From Cupidesulfovibrio sp000226255 (GTDB lineage Bacteria > Desulfobacterota > Desulfovibrionia > Desulfovibrionales > Desulfovibrionaceae), in contig NZ_AP036014.1 of the NCBI RefSeq assembly GCF_003402415.2, forward strand, positions 4,068,522-4,132,521: DNA of 64,000 nt, given 5' to 3'. Made by a program: the position numbers and the translations under genes. The notes under the pieces were generated by a model. It searched no databases. It was not told the DNA's origin and saw only the letters and a program-made list of their open reading frames with translations. This document shows positions 1-6,899 of this stretch, in pieces (the stretch's first letter is position 1; each line of letters begins with the position of its first letter).

Positions 1-2034
1 ACGCTGATGAACGCGGGCACCGACCTGGGCCAGCTTTCCGCCTGCTTCGTGCTGCCGGTGGGCGATTCCATCGAGGAAATCTTCGACGCCGTGAAGCACG
101 CCGCCATGATCCACAAATCCGGCGGCGGCACGGGCTTTTCCTTCTCGCGCCTGCGGCCCAAGGAGGCCCGCGTGGGCTCCACCGGCGGGGTGGCCTCCGG
201 CCCGGTGTCCTTCCTGCGCATCTTCAACACCGCCACCGAGCAGATCAAGCAGGGCGGCACCCGGCGCGGGGCCAACATGGGCATCCTGCGCATCGACCAC
301 CCGGACATCATCGAATTCATCCGCGCCAAGGAGCGCGACGGAGAATTCAACAACTTCAACCTGTCCGTGGGCCTGACCGAAGCTTTCATGAAGGCCGTGG
401 AGGCCGACGAGGAATACGACCTCATCGCCCCGCACTCCGGCCAGGTGCGCGAGCGCCTGAAGGCCCGCAAGGTCTTCGAGATGCTGGTGCAGAAGGCGTG
501 GGAAAGCGGTGACCCGGGCATCGTGTTCCTGGACCGCATTAACCGCGACAACCCCACCCCCAAACAGGGCGAGATCGAATCCACCAACCCCTGCGGCGAA
601 CAGCCGCTGCTGCCCTACGAGGCCTGCAACCTGGGGTCCATCAACCTTTCCGCGTTCTTCGTGCCCGGCGCCGCCACGGCACCCACTACAAAGGACGGCG
701 GCCTGCCGCATCCCTCGCCGGAAAAGGCCATCGACTGGGCGGAGCTGAAGCGGGTCATCCATCTTGGCGTGCGCTTTCTGGACAACGTCATCGACGCCTC
801 GCGCTTTCCGCTTGAGCGCATTACCGAAACCGTGCACCGCAACCGCAAGATCGGCCTTGGCGTCATGGGCTGGGCCGACCTGCTGTACCAACTGGGCATC
901 CCCTACGACAGCCAGGAAGCCATCAGCCTTGGCGAGCGGATGATGCGGTTCGTGCTGGACGAGGGCCGCGCCGCCTCCAAGGTGTTGGCCAAGGAGCGCG
1001 GCCCCTTCCCGGCCTATGCGGAATCGACCTTTGCCGAGCGCGACATGGGCCCCTACCGCAACGCCACCGTCACCACCATCGCGCCCACGGGCACGTTGTC
1101 CATCATCGCCGGGTGCTCGTCGGGCATCGAGCCGCTGTTCGCGCTGTGCTTCTCGCGCAACGTCATGGACGGCGAACGCCTGGTGGAGGTGAACCCCCAC
1201 TTCGAGGCGGCCCTGATGACCACCGGCAGCCACAGCAGGAAGCTGATGGAGGCCGTGGCCGAAAAGGGCTCCATCCAGGCCATGGACCACCTGCCCGAAG
1301 ACCTGCGCCGGGTGTACGTGACCGCCATGGACATCGCCCCGGTGTGGCACCTGCGCATGCAGGCGGCCTTCCAGAAGTACACCGACAACGCTGTGTCCAA
1401 GACCGTCAACCTGCCCAACTCGGCCAGCATCGACGACATCCGGGCCATCTACTGGATGGCCTACGAGCAGGGCTGCAAGGGCGTCACCGTGTACCGCGAC
1501 GGCTGCAAGGCCGTGCAGGTGCTGTGCACCGGCGAAGGCGAAAAGAAGGACGACGGCAAGGACGACGACCACAAGACCGCCGTGCGCCAGCGCCCGGACA
1601 TCGTCTACGGCTTCACCCAGAAGGTGCCCACCGGCCTCGGGGCCATGTACCTTACCGTCAACGAGGCCGACGGCAAGCCCTTCGAGGTGTTCGCCACCAT
1701 CGGCAAGTCGGGCCGGTCCATCACCGCCAAGGCAGAGGCCATCGGCCGCCTGGTGTCGCTGGCCCTGCGTTCCGGCGTGGAAGTGCGCGACATCGTGCAG
1801 CAGCTCAAGGGCATTGGCGGCGAGCACCCGGTGTTCCAGAAGAAGGGCCTCTTGCTGTCCATCCCCGACGCCATCTCGTGGGTGCTGGAAAACCGCTACC
1901 TGAAGGGCGAACTGCCCCCCCATGGCCCGGTGAACGAACTGGACAGGCAGCGCTGCCCCGATTGCGGCGAGGACCTGGTGTTCCAGGAAGGCTGCTACAT
2001 CTGCCCCGGCTGCGGCTTCACGAAATGCGGGTAG
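1..2034 (+). CDS. nrdJ: Adenosylcobalamin-dependent (class II) ribonucleotide reductase, 5'-truncated by the window edge
   Basis: Reduces ribonucleotides to deoxyribonucleotides in the cytoplasm using a B12-derived radical, so it works with or without oxygen. The reading frame is open from base 1 and the first ATG (base 7) lies inside a conserved core, so the true start is upstream and about 678 codons are visible. Seen: the family cysteine regions SACFVLPVG (first redox Cys), NPCGEQPLL (thiyl-radical Cys) and EACNLGSINL (second redox Cys), then APTGTLSIIAGCSSGIEPLF. The C-terminus is a four-cysteine zinc-ribbon-like tail (CPDCGED ... CPGCGFTKCG) that also supplies the reducing cysteines in this family. 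The cofactor need is relevant to the cobalamin riboswitch on metE further along. Followed by a hairpin repeat that probably ends the transcript. Confidence 0.95.
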   Translation, partial: TLMNAGTDLGQLSACFVLPVGDSIEEIFDAVKHAAMIHKSGGGTGFSFSRLRPKEARVGSTGGVASGPVSFLRIFNTATEQIKQGGTRRGANMGILRIDHPDIIEFIRAKERDGEFNNFNLSVGLTEAFMKAVEADEEYDLIAPHSGQVRERLKARKVFEMLVQKAWESGDPGIVFLDRINRDNPTPKQGEIESTNPCGEQPLLPYEACNLGSINLSAFFVPGAATAPTTKDGGLPHPSPEKAIDWAELKRVIHLGVRFLDNVIDASRFPLERITETVHRNRKIGLGVMGWADLLYQLGIPYDSQEAISLGERMMRFVLDEGRAASKVLAKERGPFPAYAESTFAERDMGPYRNATVTTIAPTGTLSIIAGCSSGIEPLFALCFSRNVMDGERLVEVNPHFEAALMTTGSHSRKLMEAVAEKGSIQAMDHLPEDLRRVYVTAMDIAPVWHLRMQAAFQKYTDNAVSKTVNLPNSASIDDIRAIYWMAYEQGCKGVTVYRDGCKAVQVLCTGEGEKKDDGKDDDHKTAVRQRPDIVYGFTQKVPTGLGAMYLTVNEADGKPFEVFATIGKSGRSITAKAEAIGRLVSLALRSGVEVRDIVQQLKGIGGEHPVFQKKGLLLSIPDAISWVLENRYLKGELPPHGPVNELDRQRCPDCGEDLVFQEGCYICPGCGFTKCG

Positions 2035-2054
2035 GAAAAATCAGGTAAGAATAA

Positions 2055-2174
2055 CCGGGGGAAGGGACCTTTTGCGGCAGCCGTTAGATGAGCGCAACGC
2101 GCGAATCTTACGGATGGCGACCGCAACGCGCAAAAAGGTCCCTTCCCCCGGACCCCCATCCTCCAAAACTTTTC
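2055..2174 (+). repeat. GC-hairpin repeat family, copy 1 (terminator-like), with a REP in its loop
   Basis: Arms 2055-2076 and 2129-2152 (CCGGGGGAAGGGACC and its complement) enclose a ~52-base insert instead of a short loop. It is followed by the family flank GGACCCCCAT..CCAAAACTTTT. Lies just after nrdJ in the orientation expected for a terminator, though there is no long T-run. Confidence 0.75.
2077..2128 (+). repeat. REP-like palindrome R1, inside a hairpin loop
   Basis: Matches the local consensus GCAGCCGTTAGGCGAG ... CTTACGGATGGCG (seven copies in the window). The CCGT...ACGG ends form an imperfect palindrome. This copy sits exactly in the loop of hairpin copy 1. Confidence 0.7.
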
Positions 2175-2289
2175 ATTTGGGCTCCCCCATCTTTTTCATA
2201 CGGTCACGCCGCCCCCTTCTTGCCTCCCTTGCGCCCTTGTTCCCTTGCCTCTTGCAATGTCGCGCGGGCTTTGCTTTGATGCGGCCAGC

Positions 2290-3138
2290 ATGCTCAAGGT
2301 CAGCCACCTGTCCCATTCGTTCGGCGCGCACTGGGCGCTGAAGAACGTCACCTTCTCGCTGGAGAAGGGGGAATTTCTGTTTCTTTCCGGGCCTTCGGGC
2401 GCGGGCAAGACCACGCTGCTGCGCCTGCTGCACGGGGCCTTGCCGGTGCAGCGCGGCGCGGTTTCGGTGGCGGGGTTCGACCTTGCGCGCCTTACCGGGC
2501 GCACCGTGCCGCTGTTGCGGCGGCAGGTGAGCGTGGTGTTCCAGGATTTCAAGATTCTGCCCGAGCGCAGCGTGTACGCCAACGTGGCCCTGCCGCTGGA
2601 AGTGCGCGGCCTTGCGCCGCAGCACATCGGGCGACGGGTGCGCGCCGTGGTGCGCGCCCTGGGGCTGGAGAACCGGCTGGACACGCCCGGCGGCGAACTT
2701 TCCGGCGGCGAACAGCAGCGGGTGGCCGTGGCCCGGTCCATCGTGGTCAACCCGCAGGTGCTGCTGGCCGACGAACCCACCGGCAATCTGGACCCGGAAC
2801 TGTCGCTGCGGCTCATGGACATCTTCATGCAGTTCCACGCCTACGGCACCACCGTGGTGCTGGCCACGCACAGCCCGGAACTGATCCGCCGCCATTCGGA
2901 CGCGCGCCTGCTGCGGCTGGAGGACGGCATGATCACCCACGCCAACTGGGCGGGTGGCGAGGTGTTCCGCTGCGCCGACGGCGGGCTGCACCTGGGAGAC
3001 GGGGGCGATGGGGGGGGCGGCGGACGCGGCATGGACCCCTGCGGGCTGGACGCGCCGGGCATCCCCGGCGGTTCCGCCGCGCGCCAGGACGACGCCGAAG
3101 ACTCCAGCGAACGCCGCGACGGGCGGCTGTCACTGTGA
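2290..3138 (+). CDS. ftsE: Cell-division ATP-binding protein FtsE
   Basis: ATPase of the FtsEX complex, which signals from the divisome at the inner membrane to periplasmic peptidoglycan hydrolases. Start taken at 2290, the ATG that begins the conserved MLKVSHLSHSFG; the frame is open further upstream but that part does not look conserved. Seen: Walker A GPSGAGKT (residues 34-41), signature LSGGEQQR (~137-144), Walker B VLLADEPT (~157-164) and the H-loop LATHS. The usual family length is about 220 residues; here the domain ends near 217 and is followed by ~65 extra residues with a Gly/Asp run, of unknown role. The stop overlaps the ftsX start by one base (TGATG), implying translational coupling. 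Confidence 0.93.
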   Translation: MLKVSHLSHSFGAHWALKNVTFSLEKGEFLFLSGPSGAGKTTLLRLLHGALPVQRGAVSVAGFDLARLTGRTVPLLRRQVSVVFQDFKILPERSVYANVALPLEVRGLAPQHIGRRVRAVVRALGLENRLDTPGGELSGGEQQRVAVARSIVVNPQVLLADEPTGNLDPELSLRLMDIFMQFHAYGTTVVLATHSPELIRRHSDARLLRLEDGMITHANWAGGEVFRCADGGLHLGDGGDGGGGGRGMDPCGLDAPGIPGGSAARQDDAEDSSERRDGRLSL

Positions 3139-4046
3139 TGCGCACCCTGTTCCGCCTGCTGGGCCGTGGCGTGGCCGACCTGTTCCTGCATCCGTGGGCG
3201 CAGCTGCTGTCCCTGGCGGCGGTGACCCTGGTGGTCTTTCTGTCCGGGCTGTTCCTGATGGCCCTGGCCACGGTGGACGCCGAGCTCAGCGCCTCGCGCG
3301 GCGAGACCGTGTACCAGGTGTACTGGCGGCCCGGCACCGACATGGGCCACGTGCGCGGCCAGTGGGAAGAAATGCGCCACCTGCCCTGGCTGGCCAGCGT
3401 GGAAACCTACAGCCCCGACGAGGCGCTGACGGCCCTGGCCCGCCGCATGGGCGAGACGGCTGGCGGCGCGGGCGGCGGGCTGCCCGGCGGCCTTGATGTG
3501 GGCTTTCTGTCCGGCAAAAGCCCCCTGCCCCCCACGGCCCTGCTGACCTTTGCCCCGCGCGAGGCCGACCCGGAGAAATGGTCCGCCGACACCCAGGCCT
3601 ACCTCAAGGCCCTGCCCGGCGTGGAGCGCGTGGCCGCATCGCCCCTGCGCGACGAACTGGGCAAGGCGTGGCGCTCGGCCAGCCGCTTCGTGATCTGGCC
3701 CACCGTGGGGTTCCTCGGCGTGGTGCTGGCGCTGGTGGTGGGCAACACCGTGCGGCTCACCCTGTCCACCCGCCGGGAAGAAATCGACATCCTGCAACTG
3801 GTGGGCGCGCGCAACTGGTACATCCGCCTGCCCCTGATGGTGGCGGGCGCGCTGCAAGGGCTGCTGGGCGGGGGCCTTGCCTGCCTGCTGCTGGCCGCCG
3901 TGCACTGGCGCTTCCGCACCGCGCTCAACGTGCCGCCCCTGCTGCTGGAACTGCGCCTGCCCCCGCCGGAACAGGCCGCCCTGCTGCTGGCCGTGCCCGT
4001 GCTCATGGGCATCCTGGGCAGCTGGATTGCCGTCCGCAGCCGGTAG
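3138..4046 (+). CDS. ftsX: Cell-division permease-like protein FtsX
   Basis: Membrane partner of FtsE (302 aa). A first transmembrane helix at about residues 22-44 is followed by a periplasmic loop, then three helices in the C-terminal half (around WPTVGFLGVVLALVVGN, the LPLMVAGALQGLLGGGLA stretch and the final AALLLAVPVLMGILGSW), the FtsX arrangement. The conserved cytoplasmic RREEIDILQLVGA between helices 2 and 3 is the FtsE-contacting type of segment. ATG at 3138 overlaps the ftsE stop; an in-frame GTG one codon earlier is the alternative start. Transcription probably ends at or before the perfect hairpin at 4291-4338. Confidence 0.92.
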   Translation: MRTLFRLLGRGVADLFLHPWAQLLSLAAVTLVVFLSGLFLMALATVDAELSASRGETVYQVYWRPGTDMGHVRGQWEEMRHLPWLASVETYSPDEALTALARRMGETAGGAGGGLPGGLDVGFLSGKSPLPPTALLTFAPREADPEKWSADTQAYLKALPGVERVAASPLRDELGKAWRSASRFVIWPTVGFLGVVLALVVGNTVRLTLSTRREEIDILQLVGARNWYIRLPLMVAGALQGLLGGGLACLLLAAVHWRFRTALNVPPLLLELRLPPPEQAALLLAVPVLMGILGSWIAVRSR

Positions 4047-4385
4047 GGGTACAAATTTCCACGGGTGACCGGAAGCCCGGCCCTGCTGCCTGCCTTACGG
4101 ACGCGCTACGCGCCTCCTGACCGCCGCCGCAAGACGCCGCCCCGCTCCCCAGCCCCCCTCTCCCCGAGGCATTTCCCTTGGGGCGACACAGCCACGCGGC
4201 CATACCCCCGCAGGCTGACGGCGGTCGCCACACCAATCCGCACCGCCATGCCCACCCAATCAAAAAGTTTTGCGGGGTGGAGAGGGGATGCGGGGGAGAG
4301 GAGGGACGCTTTTCCAAAAGCGTCCCTCCTCTCCCCCGCGAACCAACCCTACGAGCCAACGACGCATACAATGAGGACGCAGACC
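4047..4385. other. Intergenic ftsX-ilvD: one hairpin repeat, otherwise nothing recognised
   Basis: About 340 bp. The only clear structure is GC-hairpin copy 2. The frame of ilvD is open through much of this region but the translated sequence is not family-like, so I treat it as leader. A GAGG ribosome-binding site at 4373-4376 precedes ilvD. Confidence 0.6.
4265..4338 (-). repeat. GC-hairpin repeat family, copy 2
   Basis: Perfect 23-bp stem, arms 4291-4313 and 4316-4338, with only CC between them. The family flank (AAAAGTTTTGCGGGG) is on the left, so the unit is in minus orientation, although the gene before it (ftsX) is on the plus strand. Confidence 0.75.
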
Positions 4386-6053
4386 ATGCGCAGCAAGAAG
4401 ATGACCCATGGATTGGAGAAGGCCCCGCACCGTTCGCTGCTGCATGCCCTGGGGCTGACGCGCGAGGAGATCGAGCGCCCCCTGGTGGGCGTGGTGAACG
4501 CGGCCAACGAGGTGGTGCCCGGCCACGTGCATTTGCACACCATTGCCGAGGCAGTGAAGGCCGGGGTGCGCGCGGCGGGCGGCACGCCCATGGAGTTTCC
4601 GGCAATTGCCGTGTGCGACGGCCTGGCCATGAACCACGAAGGCATGCATTTTTCGCTGCCGTCGCGCGAGATCATTGCCGATTCCATCGAGATCATGGCC
4701 ACGGCGCACCCGTTCGACGCGCTGGTGTTCATCCCCAACTGTGACAAGTCGGTGCCTGGCATGCTCATGGCCATGCTGCGGATGGACATTCCGTCCATCA
4801 TGGTCAGCGGCGGCCCCATGCTGGCGGGCGGCACCCTGGCGGGCCGCACCGACCTGATCAGCGTGTTCGAGGCCGTGGGCCGCGTGCAGCGCGGCGACAT
4901 GACCATGGCCGAACTGGACGAGATGACCGAAACGGCCTGCCCCGGCTGCGGTTCGTGCGCGGGCATGTTCACGGCCAACACCATGAACTGCATGGCCGAA
5001 ACCATGGGCCTTGCCCTGCCGGGCAACGGCACCATCCCGGCGGTGACGGCGGCGCGCGTGCGCCTGGCCAAGCACGCGGGCATGAAGGTGATGGAACTGC
5101 TGGAAAAGAACATCACCCCGCGCTCCATCGTCACTCCGCGCGCGGTGGCCAATGCCGTGGCCGTGGACATGGCCCTCGGCGGCTCCACCAACACGGTGCT
5201 GCACCTGCCCGCCGTGTTCGGCGAGGCCGGGCTGGACCTGACGCTGGACATCTTCGACGAGGTCAGCCGCAAGACCCCCAACCTGTGCAAGCTTTCCCCG
5301 GCCGGGCACCACCACATCCAGGACCTGCACGCCGCAGGCGGCATCCCGGCCGTGATGGCGGAACTGACCAAGAAGGGTCTGGTGGACACCTCGGTCATGA
5401 CCGTCACCGGCAAGACCCTGGCCGAAAACCTGACCGAGCTGAACGCCCGCGTGCTCAACTACGACGTAATACATTCCGTTGACGAACCGTATTCGGCGCA
5501 GGGCGGCATCGCCATCCTCAAGGGCTCGCTGGCCCCGCAGGGCGCGGTGGTCAAGCAGTCGGCCGTGGCTCCGGAAATGATGGTGCGCGAGGCCGTGGCC
5601 CGGGTGTTCGATTCCGAGGGCGATGCCCACGCCGCCATCATGGGCGGCAAGATCAACAAGGGCGACGCCATCATCATCCGCTACGAAGGCCCGCGCGGCG
5701 GCCCCGGCATGCGCGAGATGCTGTCGCCCACCGCCGCCATCGCGGGCATGGGCCTGGGCGCGGACGTGGCCCTGATCACCGACGGCCGCTTCAGCGGCGG
5801 CACGCGCGGCGCGGCCATTGGCCACGTCTCGCCGGAAGCCGCCGACGGCGGCAACATCGGCCTGGTCAAGGAAGGCGACCGGATTCGCATCGACATTCCG
5901 GCCCGCAGGCTGGACCTGCTGGTGGACGAGGCGGAACTGGCCGCCCGGCGCGAAACCTTCGTGCCCAAGGAAAAGCCGGTCACCTCGCCCCTGCTGCGCC
6001 GCTACGCCCGTCAGGTGACCAGCGCGGCCACCGGGGCCATGTTCCGCAAGTAG
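4386..6053 (+). CDS. ilvD: Dihydroxy-acid dehydratase IlvD
   Basis: Dehydrates dihydroxy-isovalerate and dihydroxy-methylvalerate, the penultimate step of valine/isoleucine (and pantothenate precursor) synthesis; an Fe-S enzyme of the IlvD/Edd family. Start 4386 gives the family N-terminus MRSKKMTHGLEKAPHRSLL and 555 residues, the usual length, with GAGG nine bases upstream. Seen: PNCDKSVPGM and CPGCGSCAGMFTANTMNC, which carry the Fe-S cysteines, and the C-terminal DGRFSGGTRG motif. It stands alone here: no other ilv or leu gene is adjacent, and it is bounded on both sides by GC hairpins, so it is probably transcribed by itself. Confidence 0.95.
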   Translation: MRSKKMTHGLEKAPHRSLLHALGLTREEIERPLVGVVNAANEVVPGHVHLHTIAEAVKAGVRAAGGTPMEFPAIAVCDGLAMNHEGMHFSLPSREIIADSIEIMATAHPFDALVFIPNCDKSVPGMLMAMLRMDIPSIMVSGGPMLAGGTLAGRTDLISVFEAVGRVQRGDMTMAELDEMTETACPGCGSCAGMFTANTMNCMAETMGLALPGNGTIPAVTAARVRLAKHAGMKVMELLEKNITPRSIVTPRAVANAVAVDMALGGSTNTVLHLPAVFGEAGLDLTLDIFDEVSRKTPNLCKLSPAGHHHIQDLHAAGGIPAVMAELTKKGLVDTSVMTVTGKTLAENLTELNARVLNYDVIHSVDEPYSAQGGIAILKGSLAPQGAVVKQSAVAPEMMVREAVARVFDSEGDAHAAIMGGKINKGDAIIIRYEGPRGGPGMREMLSPTAAIAGMGLGADVALITDGRFSGGTRGAAIGHVSPEAADGGNIGLVKEGDRIRIDIPARRLDLLVDEAELAARRETFVPKEKPVTSPLLRRYARQVTSAATGAMFRK

Positions 6054-6078
6054 TCTGCCGTAACAGGCTGGATTCTTA

Positions 6079-6190
6079 CGGGGGAGGGACCCTTTTGCGG
6101 CAGCCGTAGGCGAGTCCACGAGCCGTACGGATGGCGTCCGCAAAGCGTGAAAAGGGTCTCCTCCCCCGAACCCCCACCCCCCAAAACTTT
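6079..6190 (+). repeat. GC-hairpin repeat family, copy 3, with a REP in its loop
   Basis: Arms 6079-6096 (CGGGGGAGGGACCCTTTT) and 6150-6168; flank AACCCCCACCCCCCAAAACTTTT follows. Plus orientation, immediately after ilvD, so it fits as its terminator. Confidence 0.75.
6097..6149 (+). repeat. REP-like palindrome R2, inside a hairpin loop
   Basis: GCAGCCGTAGGCGAG ... GTACGGATGGCGTCCGC; fills the loop of hairpin copy 3. Confidence 0.7.
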
Positions 6191-6250
6191 TATTTGTATT
6201 TCCTGCGCATTGCGAGGGCACCCCGAATGAGATCCAAGAGGCGACTGCCG

Positions 6251-6304
6251 CGCGACGGTCGTCATCCGTAAGACTCGCAAGCTCGCCTAACGGCTTCCGT
6301 TCTT
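6251..6304 (-). repeat. REP-like palindrome R3, free-standing, reverse orientation
   Basis: Reverse complement reads GCCGTTAGGCGAGCTTGCGA.. then CTTACGGATGACG. Not inside an obvious larger hairpin. Confidence 0.65.
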
Positions 6305-6378
6305 GGCCGTTAAGGGCGTCAAAGAGCAAACCTTTTCAATAGCCTGTTAACCCTCCCTCGCCCCCACAGCATTCCCTG

Positions 6379-6412
6379 ACGGCCCGTCGCACCATCCGGT
6401 GCGGCGGGCCGT
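6379..6412. terminator. Stable hairpin between ilvD and metE
   Basis: ACGGCCCGTCGCACC (6379-6393) pairs with 6398-6412 across a 4-base loop, one G-U pair. No T-run, so it may be a structural or weak terminator rather than a canonical one. Confidence 0.4.
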
Positions 6413-6462
6413 TGTGCGTGGTTGCTGTGGATGGACTTTCGGCAAAATCCGCGCGCCCTCGC

Positions 6463-6491
6463 TTGACACTCAATCACTATATCAGTATTTG
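6463..6491 (+). promoter_or_regulatory. Candidate sigma-70 promoter of metE
   Basis: Perfect TTGACA at 6463-6468, 17-base spacer, TATTTG at 6486-6491 (weak -10). Lies in a locally AT-rich patch just upstream of the riboswitch and overlaps the inverted repeat at 6474-6503. Confidence 0.5.
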
Positions 6492-6503
6492 CTGATTTAG
6501 TGA
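6474..6503. promoter_or_regulatory. Palindromic operator over the metE promoter
   Basis: TCACTATATCAG (6474-6485) and CTGATTTAGTGA (6492-6503) are inverted repeats with 11/12 matching positions and a 6-base centre that contains the -10. Position is typical of a repressor site. Desulfovibrio species are known to control methionine-cycle genes with the ArsR-type regulator SahR, a candidate ligand; I cannot confirm the motif from memory. Confidence 0.5.
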
Positions 6504-6514
6504 TGTTATCATCC

Positions 6515-6800
6515 CCGAGCACGGCAGACCGCTGCATGCTCGGACGTGGAAGGGAAACGGAAACCGGTGCAAATCCGGTACAGGCGCGCTGCCGTGTTCG
6601 GGCATGCCGCCCGCCGCCACCGCCAGCGCCATCCCGGCTCTCCCTGCCCGCACGGGCAACGGAGTTGTCGGGCATGGCACGCGGGAAGGTCGCGGGCCAC
6701 GGCTCCGGACCACGCGATGCCCCTCGCAAGGGCGTTCGCGTGGTTGCGAAGCCTTTCACCCACCGCCCGTCAGTCGGAAGACGTCCCCTCCGCACCGCCC
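6515..6800 (+). ncRNA. Cobalamin (B12) riboswitch in the metE leader
   Basis: Core signatures in order: AAGGGAAACGGAAACC, then GGTGCAAATCCGG (the B12-box loop, ~6568-6580) and CAGGCGCGCTGCCGTG (~6582-6597). A long variable stem region includes ACCACGCG paired with CGCGTGGT (~6709-6742). The 3' signature AGTCGGAAGACGTCCC (~6772-6787) is the counterpart of the usual AGTCAGGAxACCTGCC. Boundaries are approximate. It lies directly upstream of the B12-independent methionine synthase, the classic target turned off when cobalamin is plentiful. Confidence 0.8.
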
Positions 6801-6899
6801 AAGGCCGCGCGAACCGGACCCCGGCATGCGCCCGCCCCACTGCAGGGGCGCGCGCTCGCGAATCGCTCTCACCTGTCTTCACGCATTCCGGAGGTGGCA

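Noticed and set aside
4260..6329. 689-residue open frame opposite ilvD
   Set aside because: Same shadow pattern; crosses the ilvD start and its hairpins.
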